A stretch of 39,238 nucleotides of DNA, from the NCBI RefSeq assembly GCF_000429845.1, contig NZ_KE386975.1, forward strand, positions 42,719 to 81,956, read 5' to 3'. The translations under genes and the position numbers were made by a program. This DNA comes from Comamonas composti DSM 21721. Lineage in GTDB: Bacteria > Pseudomonadota > Gammaproteobacteria > Burkholderiales > Burkholderiaceae_C. Positions within the stretch are counted from its first letter, which is position 1; each line of letters begins with the position of its first letter. The notes below the pieces were generated by a model. The model had not been told where the DNA came from and did not search any database. It was given only the letters and a program-made list of their open reading frames with translations. Below, one piece after another: positions 22,135-30,178 of this stretch.

Positions 22135-23205
22135 ATGCTTTCACAGCCGCTGTCCATAGGTGCGCATGCTGTTCCTAACCGTTTGTTCGTCGCTCCCATG
22201 GCCGGAGTGACGGACAGGCCGTTCAGGCAGCTGTGCAAAGCCCTGGGCGCGGGCTATGCAGTCAGCGAGATGGTGACCTCGCGCAAGGACTTGTGGAACA
22301 GCCTCAAGACCAGCCGGCGTGCGAACCATGAGGGCGAGCCCGGGCCCATCGCGGTGCAGATCGCGGGCACGGATGCGCAGATGATGGCCGAGGCGGCCAT
22401 CTACAACGTCGAGCGCGGCGCGCAGATCATCGACATCAACATGGGCTGCCCGGCCAAGAAGGTCTGCAACAAGTGGGCGGGCTCGGCGCTGATGCAAAAC
22501 GAGGCCCTGGCCGTGGAGATCGCGGCTGCGGTCGTGGCCGCCTGCGAGCCCCATGGCGTGCCCGTGACGCTCAAGATGCGCACCGGCTGGTGCGCGGCCG
22601 AGAAGAATGCCGTGGCGCTGGCGCGGCGCTTCGAGCAGGTGGGCATACAAATGCTCACCGTCCATGGGCGCACGCGCGAGCAGGGCTACAAGGGCTTTGC
22701 GGAGTACGAGACGATTGCCGCCGTGAAGGCCGCAGTCCGCGTGCCCGTGGTCGCCAATGGCGACATCGCCAGCCCCGAGAAGGCGCGCGAGGTGCTGGCC
22801 GCGACCGGCGCCGATGCGCTCATGATCGGACGCGCGGCCCAGGGCCGGCCCTGGATCTTCCGCGAGATTGCACATTACCTGGCCACGGGCGAGCACATGG
22901 CGCCTCCCCTGGTCGCCGAGCTGCGCCGCCTGCTGCTCGAACATCTGCAAGACCACTACAGCCTTTATGGCGAAACCACGGGCGTGCGCAGTGCAAGAAA
23001 GCACATCGCCTGGTATCTACGCGGCCTGCCCGAGGGCGAGCCATTCAGACAACACATCAACACCATCGAGGACTGCGCAGCGCAATGGCAGGCCGTGGCC
23101 GATTATCTGGACGCTTTGGGCGCCCGCATGGATCGCATACCGGCCGTCATCGGGAGTGGTGCCCTGGGCACCGGTCTCGCAGAGCCCGCAGGAATGACGG
23201 CATGA
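22135..23205 (+). CDS. dusB: tRNA-dihydrouridine synthase B
   Basis: 356 residues. A flavoenzyme that reduces specific uridines in tRNA D-loops. Family features are clear: FVAPMAGVTDRPFRQLCK at the FMN site, YAVSEMVTSRKDLW, PIAVQIAGTDAQMMAEA, catalytic Cys105 in DINMGCPAKKVCNKWAGSAL, VTLKMRTGW, LTVHGRTREQGYKG, PVVANGDI and ALMIGRAAQGRPWIF. The C-terminal helical tRNA-binding domain includes VRSARKHIAWYLRGLPEG. The stop overlaps the fis ATG, the widespread dusB-fis arrangement of proteobacteria. Confidence 0.97.
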   Translation: MLSQPLSIGAHAVPNRLFVAPMAGVTDRPFRQLCKALGAGYAVSEMVTSRKDLWNSLKTSRRANHEGEPGPIAVQIAGTDAQMMAEAAIYNVERGAQIIDINMGCPAKKVCNKWAGSALMQNEALAVEIAAAVVAACEPHGVPVTLKMRTGWCAAEKNAVALARRFEQVGIQMLTVHGRTREQGYKGFAEYETIAAVKAAVRVPVVANGDIASPEKAREVLAATGADALMIGRAAQGRPWIFREIAHYLATGEHMAPPLVAELRRLLLEHLQDHYSLYGETTGVRSARKHIAWYLRGLPEGEPFRQHINTIEDCAAQWQAVADYLDALGARMDRIPAVIGSGALGTGLAEPAGMTA

Positions 23206-23435
23206 GCAATCAAAACATAGAACAATGCGTCCGGGAAAGCCTGGAAGTCTATTTCCGGGACCTGGACGGCGAAAAGCCCAATGGCATGTACGACATGCTG
23301 ATTCGCCTGGTCGAAAAGCCGCTGCTGGAAGTGGTCATGAACCAGGCCGACAACAACCAGTCGCGTGCTGCCGACTGGCTGGGACTGAACCGTAATACCT
23401 TGCGCAAGAAGCTGCTCGAGCACCAGATGCTCTGA
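23202..23435 (+). CDS. fis: Fis family nucleoid-associated DNA-binding protein
   Basis: 77 residues, the size of beta-proteobacterial Fis proteins (shorter than the 98-residue E. coli protein). ATG 23202 overlaps the dusB stop, with AGGAATG upstream. The C-terminal helix-turn-helix is typical: [20 protein letters not shown], then [17 protein letters not shown]. Fis bends DNA and modulates rRNA, recombination and growth-phase genes. It is expressed with dusB as an operon. Confidence 0.96.
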   Translation: MSNQNIEQCVRESLEVYFRDLDGEKPNGMYDMLIRLVEKPLLEVVMNQADNNQSRAADWLGLNRNTLRKKLLEHQML

Positions 23436-23517
23436 GCCTGCGCCTGCACAGATCACGCTGCAAGCCTTGGCTCACGGGCTTGCAGCCCATTTTTCAAAAC
23501 CTGCATTGACTGACGCC

Positions 23518-25116
23518 ATGAACGCCCTGTTATCCGTCTCCGACAAGACCGGTATTGTCGAATTTGCCCAAGGCCTGCATGCCCTGGGCATCAAGCTGCT
23601 GTCCACAGGGGGCACGGCCAAGCTGCTGGCCGGGGCCGGCCTGCCCGTGACCGAGGTGGCCGAAGTCACCCAGTTCCCCGAAATGCTCGACGGCCGCGTC
23701 AAGACCCTGCACCCCAAGGTGCATGGCGGCCTGCTGGCCCGCCGCGACCTGCCCGCGCACATGGCGGCTCTGCAGGAACATGGCATAGACACCATCGACC
23801 TGCTGGTGGTGAATCTCTACCCGTTTGAAGCCACCGTGGCCAAGGCCGGCTGCACGCTGGCCGATGCCATCGAGAACATCGACATCGGCGGCCCTGCCAT
23901 GGTGCGCTCGGCTGCCAAGAACTGGAAGGACGTGGGCGTGATCACCGCCGCCGACCAGTACGAGGCCGTGATGGCCGAGCTCAAGGCTGCCGGCAAGCTC
24001 TCCGACAAGCTGCGCTTTGCGCTGTCCGTGGCTGCCTTCAACCGCATCGCCCAGTACGACGGCGCCATCAGCGACTACCTGTCTTCGGTCAAATTTGAAG
24101 ACGAAAAGCTGAGCGAGGAATACGTGCCCGAGCGCAGCCTGTTCCCCGCCCAGAGCAACGGCCACTTCATCAAGGTGCAAGACCTGCGCTACGGTGAAAA
24201 CAGCCACCAGCAGGCTGCGCTGTACCGCGACCTCTACCCCGCTCCCGGCTCCCTGGTCACCGGCCAGCAACTGCAGGGCAAGGAGCTCTCGTACAACAAC
24301 ATCGCCGATGCCGACGCAGCCTGGGAATGCGTGAAGAGCTTTGACGAGGCCGCCTGCGTCATCGTCAAGCACGCCAACCCCTGCGGCGTGGCCGTGGGCA
24401 AGGACGCGCACGAAGCCTATGCCAAGGCCTTCCAGACCGACCCTACCAGCGCCTTTGGCGGCATCATTGCCTTCAACCGCACCGTGGACAAGGCCGCGGC
24501 CGAAGCCGTGGTCAAGCAATTCGTCGAAGTGTTGATGGCCCCTGACTTCACTGCCGAAGCGCTGGAAATCTTCAAGCCCAAGGTCAATGTGCGTCTGATG
24601 AAGATCGCTTTGCCCCAAGGTGGCAAGAGCGATTGGGACCATGGCCGCAACGCCATGGAATCCAAGCGCGTGGGCTCGGGACTGCTGCTGCAGACTGCCG
24701 ACAACCACGAGCTGGCCCTGGCCGACCTGAAGGTGGTCACCGTCAAGCAACCCACGCCTGCCGAGCTGCAAGACCTGCTGTTTGCCTGGAAGGTGGCCAA
24801 GTACGTCAAGTCCAACGCCATCGTGTTCTGCAAGAACGGCATGACCATGGGCGTGGGTGCAGGCCAGATGTCCCGCCTGGACTCGGCCCGCATCGCCTCC
24901 ATCAAGGCCGAAGCCGCCAAGCTGTCGCTGCAGCACACCGTGGTGGCGTCGGACGCCTTCTTCCCCTTCCGCGACGGTCTGGACGTGGTGGTGGACGCCG
25001 GTGCCACCTGCGTGGCCCAGCCTGGCGGCTCCATGCGTGACCAGGAGGTCATCGACGCCGCCAACGAGCGTGGCGTGGCCATGGTGTTCACGGGCGTGCG
25101 CCATTTCAGACACTAA
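23518..25116 (+). CDS. purH: Bifunctional AICAR transformylase / IMP cyclohydrolase
   Basis: 532 residues from ATG 23518 ([12 protein letters not shown]); an in-frame start 51 nt upstream lies in poorly conserved sequence. It performs the last two steps of de novo IMP synthesis. The N-terminal MGS-like cyclohydrolase domain shows [31 protein letters not shown] and the DNIDIGGP-type [16 protein letters not shown]. The transformylase domain shows [71 protein letters not shown] and [12 protein letters not shown]. Codon usage and spacing agree with neighbouring housekeeping genes. It follows fis by 82 bp. Confidence 0.97.
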   Translation: MNALLSVSDKTGIVEFAQGLHALGIKLLSTGGTAKLLAGAGLPVTEVAEVTQFPEMLDGRVKTLHPKVHGGLLARRDLPAHMAALQEHGIDTIDLLVVNLYPFEATVAKAGCTLADAIENIDIGGPAMVRSAAKNWKDVGVITAADQYEAVMAELKAAGKLSDKLRFALSVAAFNRIAQYDGAISDYLSSVKFEDEKLSEEYVPERSLFPAQSNGHFIKVQDLRYGENSHQQAALYRDLYPAPGSLVTGQQLQGKELSYNNIADADAAWECVKSFDEAACVIVKHANPCGVAVGKDAHEAYAKAFQTDPTSAFGGIIAFNRTVDKAAAEAVVKQFVEVLMAPDFTAEALEIFKPKVNVRLMKIALPQGGKSDWDHGRNAMESKRVGSGLLLQTADNHELALADLKVVTVKQPTPAELQDLLFAWKVAKYVKSNAIVFCKNGMTMGVGAGQMSRLDSARIASIKAEAAKLSLQHTVVASDAFFPFRDGLDVVVDAGATCVAQPGGSMRDQEVIDAANERGVAMVFTGVRHFRH

Positions 25117-25121
25117 AAGCT

Positions 25122-25199
25122 CCCCCTGAGCGGCTGCGCCGCTTCCCCCTCTCTGGCTTTCGCCGGAGGGGGACGACACCAGCGCTGCGGGGCGGCCCT
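25122..25199. repeat. Interspersed CCCCTGAGC-type repeat, long copy (C3)
   Basis: Begins CCCCCTGAGCGGCTGCGCCG and ends GCGCTGCGGGGCGGCCCTT, 5 bp after the purH stop. It contains nested dyads (GCGGC-TGC-GCCGC; CCCCCTC...GGAGGGGG). Shorter relatives lie after nadC and after the response regulator gene, so this family also prefers 3' ends of genes. Confidence 0.6.
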
Positions 25200-25317
25200 T
25201 GCTCGGTGTCTTTGGCGAATGGGGTCTTCGCATGCGACATGTCTGTATTACTGAGGGCCTCTAGGCTGGCCGGAGCGGGTGCAAGAAGTCCATTGGGCTT
25301 TTGAACCTTCGCCACAA

Positions 25318-25379
25318 CGCCCAGACAGTACTTGTGTACGGCAAGGGCCAGCAACAATGCATGAAGCGCTGTCTGGGCG
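25318..25379. other. Long stem-loop upstream of the cytochrome c gene
   Basis: Perfect 11-bp arms CGCCCAGACAG (25318-25328) and CTGTCTGGGCG (25369-25379) enclose 40 nt that contain a smaller dyad GTAC-TTGT-GTAC. It lies 38 bp before the cytochrome start, in the purH-cytochrome spacer. It may be a leader structure or another repeat; nothing else is recognisable in this spacer apart from repeat C3. Confidence 0.4.
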
Positions 25380-25416
25380 CCATAGCGCGAGCAAGGATCG
25401 AAGCGATCAAAAAGCA

Positions 25417-25854
25417 ATGACGGATTTCAGAGACGACGAAGAAAACTATCCGCCCCGGCCGCGCTGGATCGCCTGGGTGATTGCGGCCTTCATGGCGGCG
25501 GCGGCGCTGGGTGTGGCGAATATCGGTTGGCGCATCATGCGGCCTGCGTCTGTGGCGGCCCTGCCCACGGACCCGGTGCTGCTGGCCGGCAAGACCCAGG
25601 TCGAGGCCAGCGATTGCATGCGTTGCCATGGGCTTTCACGCAACTATGTGGGGCCGTCCTTTCAGCAGATCTCGCAGCGCTATGGAGAGCGCAGCGATGC
25701 GATCGACTACCTGGAGCGCAGGATTCGAGAAGGCAGCGTGGGTGAATGGGGGCGGACCATCATGCCGCGCCATCCCCAGCTCAGTCAGGAACAGGCCAGG
25801 CAGATGGCGGCCTGGATACTGGCGCAGCGCGCGCCCGCTCAGTCTTCCAGCTGA
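25417..25854 (+). CDS. Membrane-anchored class I cytochrome c
   Basis: 145 residues from ATG 25417. A cytoplasmic acidic start (DFRDDEENYPPRPR) is followed by one transmembrane anchor (WIAWVIAAFMAAAALGVANI), then a periplasmic single-haem domain. The haem motif is CMRCH (ASDCMRCHGLSRNYVGPSFQ), and the distal Met ligand is probably in TIMPRHPQLS, close to the C-terminal helix QEQARQMAAWILAQ. This is the size and layout of c551/c552-like electron carriers. The redox partner is unknown; no oxidase or dehydrogenase gene adjoins it. It converges on pth. Confidence 0.88.
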   Translation: MTDFRDDEENYPPRPRWIAWVIAAFMAAAALGVANIGWRIMRPASVAALPTDPVLLAGKTQVEASDCMRCHGLSRNYVGPSFQQISQRYGERSDAIDYLERRIREGSVGEWGRTIMPRHPQLSQEQARQMAAWILAQRAPAQSSS

Positions 25855-25882
25855 GCAGCGCTGCAGCGCCACGGCGGCAATG

Positions 25883-25906
25883 CTAAGAGCGTGAACACGC
25901 TCTTAG
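25883..25906. repeat. Stop-codon palindrome, copy B4
   Basis: Perfect palindrome CTAAGAGCGTG-AA-CACGCTCTTAG, core AGAGCGTGAACACGCTCT at 25886-25903. The TAA stop of the leftward pth gene lies in the right arm (25905-25903). It sits between convergent genes and is the most symmetric copy. Confidence 0.85.
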
Positions 25907-26535
25907 AGCTGTGGCGGGCTGTCTTGTGCAGCTGCCGCCGGTTTGGGTGGTTTGGGGCGTGGCGGCTTGGTGGTGTGTATGAGCAGCGTGGCCTTGTCCA
26001 TGGCGCCTGATTGCAGCTCAGGCCAGGCCTTGAGCGAATGCGCAATGCTGTCTTCGATGAGCTGGCGCTGATCGGGCGCGGGTTTCTTGAGCACCCAGTT
26101 CGCGACCTCGGCCTTGTGGCCCGGATGGCCTATGCCGACGCGCAGGCGCCAGTAATCATCCGAGCCCAGCTGGGCATGGATGTCCCGCAGGCCGTTGTGG
26201 CCGCCATGGCTGCCGCCGCGCTTGAGCTTGACCTGGCCGGCTGCGAAGTCGAGCTCGTCGTGGACGACCAGAATCTCCTGGGGCTGGATCTTGAAAAAGC
26301 GCGCCAGCGAAGCCACGGACTTGCCCGAGAGATTCATGAAGGTCTGAGGTTCAAGCAGCCACAGGGTCTCGCCCCTGATGCTGGTGCGCGCCATGAGGCC
26401 GAAGTAGCTGCGCTCGGGCATGAGCTGGACCTTGAGCTCGCGTGCCAGCGCATCTATCCACCAAAAGCCTGCGTTGTGGCGTGTGTCTTCATATTCGGGC
26501 CCTGGGTTGCCCAGGCCGACAAACAGTTTGATCAT
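25903..26535 (-). CDS. pth: Peptidyl-tRNA hydrolase
   Basis: 210 residues. It releases peptides from prematurely dissociated peptidyl-tRNAs. Diagnostic segments: [20 protein letters not shown] with catalytic His20, [60 protein letters not shown] and LRVGIGHPG. The C-terminal ~20 residues are a Pro/Lys/Ala-rich tail ([20 protein letters not shown]) beyond the usual fold. It follows rplY on the same strand, the conserved rplY-pth pairing. The terminator between them suggests partly separate expression. Confidence 0.97.
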   Translation of the reverse strand: MIKLFVGLGNPGPEYEDTRHNAGFWWIDALARELKVQLMPERSYFGLMARTSIRGETLWLLEPQTFMNLSGKSVASLARFFKIQPQEILVVHDELDFAAGQVKLKRGGSHGGHNGLRDIHAQLGSDDYWRLRVGIGHPGHKAEVANWVLKKPAPDQRQLIEDSIAHSLKAWPELQSGAMDKATLLIHTTKPPRPKPPKPAAAAQDSPPQL

Positions 26536-26587
26536 GGGCCGTGATTATGCTTGTGTGCAGCAGGGGGCTGGGTGGGCGCTGGCCATG

Positions 26588-26613
26588 CAAAAGGCCCACG
26601 CAAGGTGGGCCTT
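26588..26613 (-). terminator. Intrinsic terminator between rplY and pth
   Basis: Stem AAGGCCCAC / GTGGGCCTT with 5-nt loop (26591-26613); on the minus strand it ends in TTTT. It lies 44 nt after the rplY stop and before the pth start. Confidence 0.75.
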
Positions 26614-26656
26614 GGGTGGCAGGCGACGGAGCCAGTCCGTCGCCGGGGCGCAGAAA

Positions 26657-27286
26657 TTACTTCTTGCCCTTCTTGGCGGGAGCCGCAGGAGCGGGAGCTG
26701 CTGCAGCTGCGGCATCGGGAGCCACTTCGGGCAGCTTGATCGACACCAGAGCGGGGTTCTTGTTGGCGCCGCGCACCACAGCCTTGACGCCGTGAGGCAG
26801 CTTGATGCTTTGCAGGCCCAGGGCCGACTTGGAATTCAGGCCGCTGAGGTCGACGGCGATGAATTCGGGCAGGTTGGCGGGCATGCAGATCACGTCGAGT
26901 TCGTGGATCAGCGGGGTCACGGTGCAGTTCTCGACCTTGACGGCCTGCGACTCGGCCATGCCTTCGAAGTGCAGAGGCACCTTGAGGTGGACGCGGGTCT
27001 TGTCATCCACGCGCTGGAAGTCCACGTGCAGGACCTGGCGCTTGAAGGGGTGGTATTGCACATCGCGCAGCACGACCTTGGAGGTCTGGCCGTTGACTTC
27101 CATTTCCAGAACGCTGGAGTGGAACACTTCCTTTTGCAGGGCGTGCCACAGGGCGTTGTGATCGATCTCGATCAGTTGGGCTTCGGCGGTGCCGCCGTAG
27201 ACGATGCCGGGGGCCTTGCCCGAATTGCGCAGACGGCGGCTCGCACCCGTACCTTGCTTGGCGCGCTCAAAAGCGACGAATTGCAT
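26657..27286 (-). CDS. rplY: 50S ribosomal protein L25 (general stress protein Ctc form)
   Basis: 209 residues from ATG 27286 with AGGAG at the correct distance; in-frame sequence further upstream is non-coding leader. The N-terminal L25 beta-barrel binds 5S rRNA (FVAFERAKQGTGASRRLRNS, GKAPGIVYGG, KVVLRDVQYHPFKRQVLHVD, FQRV). The C-terminal TL5/Ctc domain follows (LHFEGMAESQAVKVENCTVT, PANLPEFIAVDLSGL, KLPHGVKAV). The end is an Ala/Pro/Lys tail. It lies between prs and pth, the conserved beta-proteobacterial order. Confidence 0.96.
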   Translation of the reverse strand: MQFVAFERAKQGTGASRRLRNSGKAPGIVYGGTAEAQLIEIDHNALWHALQKEVFHSSVLEMEVNGQTSKVVLRDVQYHPFKRQVLHVDFQRVDDKTRVHLKVPLHFEGMAESQAVKVENCTVTPLIHELDVICMPANLPEFIAVDLSGLNSKSALGLQSIKLPHGVKAVVRGANKNPALVSIKLPEVAPDAAAAAAPAPAAPAKKGKK

Positions 27287-27329
27287 AACTAACTCCTGTT
27301 TGGACGGACCGCGACCAGTCCCATCCGTT

Positions 27330-27365
27330 TGAAAAAAGAGCGGCACACACATGCAGGCCGCTCTT
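27330..27365 (-). terminator. Intrinsic terminator after prs
   Basis: 9-bp stem AAGAGCGGC / GCCGCTCTT (27336-27344 with 27357-27365), followed on the minus strand by six T's. It ends the prs transcript before rplY, so rplY should have its own promoter in the ~45 bp that remain. Confidence 0.8.
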
Positions 27366-27400
27366 GCCTTGGTTGCCGAAAAGGATTTTCTGCAACGCAC

Positions 27401-27420
27401 AAACCTCCCGAAGGAGGTTT
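27401..27420 (-). other. Hairpin downstream of prs
   Basis: Perfect 8-bp stem AAACCTCC / GGAGGTTT with loop CGAA, 35 nt after the prs stop. It lacks a T-run and precedes the full terminator at 27330-27365; it may protect the mRNA end. Confidence 0.55.
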
Positions 27421-27454
27421 GCCTGAAACTCACGTTCCGTGAAAGAGCGCGATT

Positions 27455-28414
27455 TTATTCCGAGAACAGGCTCAGCACCGAATCACCCGTGGAGATGCGC
27501 TGAATGGTTTCGGCAAACAGCGGTGCCACGGAGAGCTGGCGGATCTTGCCACAGGCCTTGGCTGCGGGGCTGAGCGGAATGGTGTTCGTGACCACGACCT
27601 CGTCCAGGGCGCCGCCATTGGCGATGCGCTCGATGGCCGGGCCCGAGAAGATCGGGTGGGTGCAGTAGGCGTAGACGCTTTTGGCGCCGCGCTGCTTGAG
27701 TACCTCGGCGGCTTTCACCAGGGTGCCGGCGGTATCGATCATGTCGTCCATGATCACGCAGTTGCGGCCGTCGATGTCGCCGATCACATGCATGACTTCC
27801 GAGACATTGGCCTTGGGGCGGCGCTTGTCGATGATGGCCAGGTCGCAGCCCAGCTGCTTGGCCAGGGCACGTGCGCGCACCACGCCGCCCACGTCGGGCG
27901 AGACCACGATCAGGTCCTCATAGTTCTTCTGGCGCAGATCGCCCAGCAGAACCGGCGTGGCATAGATGTTGTCCACGGGGATGTCGAAAAAGCCCTGGAT
28001 CTGGTCGGCGTGCAAGTCCATGGTCAGCACCCGCTCCACGCCCACGGCCTGCAGCATGTTGGCCACGACCTTGGCCGTGATGGGCACGCGCGTGGAGCGC
28101 GGGCGGCGGTCCTGGCGGGCATAGCCGAAGTAGGGGATCACGGCGCAGATGCGCTCGGCCGATGCGCGCTTCAGGGCGTCGACCATGACCAGCAATTCCA
28201 TCAAATGGTCATTGGTGGGGGCGCAGGTCGATTGCACGACGAAGACATCGCGCGTGCGTACGTTCTGCTTGATCTCGACGGCGACCTCGCCATCGGAGAA
28301 ACGGCCCACGTCGGCAACACCCAGTGTGGTGCCCAGGTGCTGAACGATTTCAGCGGCCATGCCAGGGTTGGCATTGCCGGTGAAGACCATGATATCGGGA
28401 TGATGTGAATGCAT
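27455..28414 (-). CDS. prs: Ribose-phosphate pyrophosphokinase (PRPP synthetase)
   Basis: 319 residues. It makes PRPP from ribose 5-phosphate and ATP, the precursor used by NadC and the purine pathway (purH), both in this window. Landmarks: [15 protein letters not shown] at the start, [96 protein letters not shown] and the PRPP loop [18 protein letters not shown]. Met9 at 28390 is an alternative start, but the MHSHHPDI lead resembles beta-proteobacterial homologues. It follows tRNA-Gln on the same strand. Confidence 0.97.
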   Translation of the reverse strand: MHSHHPDIMVFTGNANPGMAAEIVQHLGTTLGVADVGRFSDGEVAVEIKQNVRTRDVFVVQSTCAPTNDHLMELLVMVDALKRASAERICAVIPYFGYARQDRRPRSTRVPITAKVVANMLQAVGVERVLTMDLHADQIQGFFDIPVDNIYATPVLLGDLRQKNYEDLIVVSPDVGGVVRARALAKQLGCDLAIIDKRRPKANVSEVMHVIGDIDGRNCVIMDDMIDTAGTLVKAAEVLKQRGAKSVYAYCTHPIFSGPAIERIANGGALDEVVVTNTIPLSPAAKACGKIRQLSVAPLFAETIQRISTGDSVLSLFSE

Positions 28415-28545
28415 TGAGCGCCCCAGATGATGGGTGTTCTAGACGCTTGAAGATCACGATCTTCGCAAATCCAGTTGAAGCAGGCCGACAGCTCTATGGC
28501 GTAAGCCGTGTTCGCATTTTTGTTTGCGTAGATCCTAAAGATGTT

Positions 28546-28622
28546 TGGCAGGGGAGGAAGGACTCGAACCCTCGCATGCCGGAATCAAAATCCGGTGCCT
28601 TGACCAACTTGGCGACTCCCCT
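28546..28622 (-). tRNA. tRNA-Gln (anticodon TTG)
   Basis: 77 nt including an encoded CCA. Acceptor stem AGGGGAG pairs with CTCCCCT, discriminator G. The anticodon stem-loop is CCGGA-TTTTGAT-TCCGG with anticodon TTG; the T-arm is GAGGG-TTCGAGT-CCTTC (one weak pair) and the D-loop contains TTGGT. It lies between ispE and prs on the same strand, the conserved order in beta-proteobacteria. tRNA genes are common integration targets; no integrase is seen here. Confidence 0.96.
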
Positions 28623-28660
28623 ACACAGGCCCGCTGCCGTAAGCAACAAGCCCAGAACCT

Positions 28661-29515
28661 TTAATCTGCAACCCAGCTCATCAGAGGATGGCTTGCGAGA
28701 TTCCTGCAAACCTTGACTTGCCAGGAGCCTGGGGCTTCCATCAATTCAAGATCCGCTTTCATTGGTGCAAACACTGCACTTCCTGAGCCCGTCATTCTAG
28801 CATGCATTTTTTGCGATTCAAGCCATTTTCTGGCTTTCTTCACTTCAGGCTGCAAGCTTTCAGCGACTGGCTGCAAGTCGTTTCGACCAAAGTCAAAGTG
28901 CTCTGCAGCAAAGACCGAAATTGTAGCATGCTCTGAATTGCGTTGAAGGTTTGGATCTGAAAAAATCTTTTTCGTCTCCAGCCCCGCATCAGGCTTGACT
29001 ACAACGAACTGCCTGATTTCAAGCGCGTCCGCGTTTTCGAGTGGCGTGATTATGTCACCAATTCCAGCCACCCAAGCCGAAGTTCCGCACAAAAAAAACG
29101 GCACGTCGGCGCCCAGGCCCAGACCTATGTGCTGCAGCTGACGGCGAGAGAGGTTCAGCCCCCAGAGCCGGTTCAGGGCCATGAGCGTGGTTGCCGCATC
29201 CGAGGAGCCGCCGCCCATGCCGGCCTGGGCAGGGATGCGCTTGTCCATGCCGATGTGCGCGCCCAGGCTGCAGCCCGTGGCTTGCTGTAGCGCGCGGGCT
29301 GCGCGTGTGCACAAGTCGTCTTCGGGCAGTTGCAGGCCCGAGAGGTCTTCGCGGCTGATGCCGCCGTCGCTGCGCAGCTCGAAGTGCAGGAGGTCATGCC
29401 AGTCTATGAGCATGAAGACCGATTCCAGCAGGTGGTAGCCATCGGGCCTGCGGCCCGTGATGTGCAGGAACAGGTTGAGCTTGGCCGGAGCCGGCATGTC
29501 ATACAGCGCGTGCAT
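28661..29515 (-). CDS. ispE: 4-diphosphocytidyl-2-C-methyl-D-erythritol kinase
   Basis: 284 residues. ATP-dependent step of the MEP isoprenoid pathway. GHMP kinase motifs: PAPAKLNLFLHITGRRPDGY at the start, the phosphate-binding loop PAQAGMGGGSSDAATTLMAL, LGADVPFFLCGTSAWVAGIG, and the C-terminal MTGSGSAVFAPM. Base composition changes inside the gene: the 5' part (roughly 29090-29515) has the high GC of its neighbours, while the 3' part is clearly AT-richer (sampled 60-nt stretches fall to about 38-52% GC against about 68%). This is not a frameshift; the reading frame and all motifs are intact. Confidence 0.95.
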   Translation of the reverse strand: MHALYDMPAPAKLNLFLHITGRRPDGYHLLESVFMLIDWHDLLHFELRSDGGISREDLSGLQLPEDDLCTRAARALQQATGCSLGAHIGMDKRIPAQAGMGGGSSDAATTLMALNRLWGLNLSRRQLQHIGLGLGADVPFFLCGTSAWVAGIGDIITPLENADALEIRQFVVVKPDAGLETKKIFSDPNLQRNSEHATISVFAAEHFDFGRNDLQPVAESLQPEVKKARKWLESQKMHARMTGSGSAVFAPMKADLELMEAPGSWQVKVCRNLASHPLMSWVAD

Positions 29516-29550
29516 GGCGGATCATGAGAGAAGGTGATTCTTTAAAAGAG

Positions 29551-29629
29551 GAGCGGCTTGCGCTTGCTGTACATGGGTTTCAGATGCGTTTCTATCTGAA
29601 ACCGTTATGACAAGAGCGCTAGCAGCTCA
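29551..29629. repeat. Interspersed nested-hairpin repeat, copy A3
   Basis: GAGCGGCTTGCGCTTG on the left and CAAGAGCGCTAGCAGCTC on the right form imperfect outer arms; inner GGTTTCAG (29576-29583) and CTGAAACC (29596-29603) enclose the 12-nt loop ATGCGTTTCTAT, nearly the loop of A2. The right end supplies the TGA stop of lolB (29629-29627). It fills most of the lolB-ispE spacer. Confidence 0.8.
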
Positions 29630-30178
29630 CTTTTGTGCTTGGTCCAGCACGATGCGCAGCGTGGCCGAGGGGGCGGGGTCCAGGCGCTGGGCCAGCAGGC
29701 GACCCTGCTCCATGCGCGAGAGATCGGTCTCCCAGCCGGGCACGGAGGTGGGCTGGCCGTGCAGCCAGTCGAACAGGGCTGGAATGGGCAGCTCGGTGCC
29801 TGTGAGTTCTAGCACCAGGGATTGCAGCGAGTCCGAGCTTTTGCTGTTGCCGCCTTGCTCCAGGCTGGCCTGGTCCGGCGTCCAGCTCAGCCGCGCGAGC
29901 ACCGAGCCCAGCGGGGTGAGCAGCAGCAGCTCACCGTTGTGCGGCGTGCCCTGGAGCTCGAAGGCCGCGCTGAAGGACTGGTTCTGATCGGCGCCATAGG
30001 ACTGCGTGTCCTGCACCTGCAAGGCCATGCGGCCCGACCAGTGGCCGGCCAGGGCCTGGGCCGTGTCGCCGGGCAACTGGCGCGGCAGCTGGCTGCAGCC
30101 GGCCAGGCCCAGCAGGGCGGCACCCATCAGTGCCGTGCACAGTCTGCGCCGCAGAGGCAGGGGGCTGGCGGCCATCAT
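29627..30178 (-). CDS. lolB: Outer membrane lipoprotein receptor LolB
   Basis: 183 residues from ATG 30178, overlapping the stop of the upstream TPR gene. The lipoprotein signal is LCTALMGAALLGLAGC with lipobox LAGC at Cys28. The mature region has LolB features: ALAGHWSGRMALQV, FSAAFELQGTPHNGELLLLT, PLGSVLARLSWTP, LPIPALFDWLHGQP and MEQGRLLAQRL near the C-terminus. LolB accepts lipoproteins from LolA and inserts them into the outer membrane. Gene order TPR-lolB-ispE is typical of beta-proteobacteria. The stop codon is contributed by repeat A3. Confidence 0.92.
   Translation of the reverse strand: MMAASPLPLRRRLCTALMGAALLGLAGCSQLPRQLPGDTAQALAGHWSGRMALQVQDTQSYGADQNQSFSAAFELQGTPHNGELLLLTPLGSVLARLSWTPDQASLEQGGNSKSSDSLQSLVLELTGTELPIPALFDWLHGQPTSVPGWETDLSRMEQGRLLAQRLDPAPSATLRIVLDQAQK

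Noticed and set aside
23467..23517. A 17-codon longer start for purH
   Set aside because: The extension ([17 protein letters not shown]) is not like PurH N-termini; [12 protein letters not shown] at 23518 is.
28449..28464. GAAGAT-CACG-ATCTTC as a terminator between tRNA-Gln and prs
   Set aside because: It has a short stem, no T-run and a position inside the presumed prs leader; it cannot be called a terminator.
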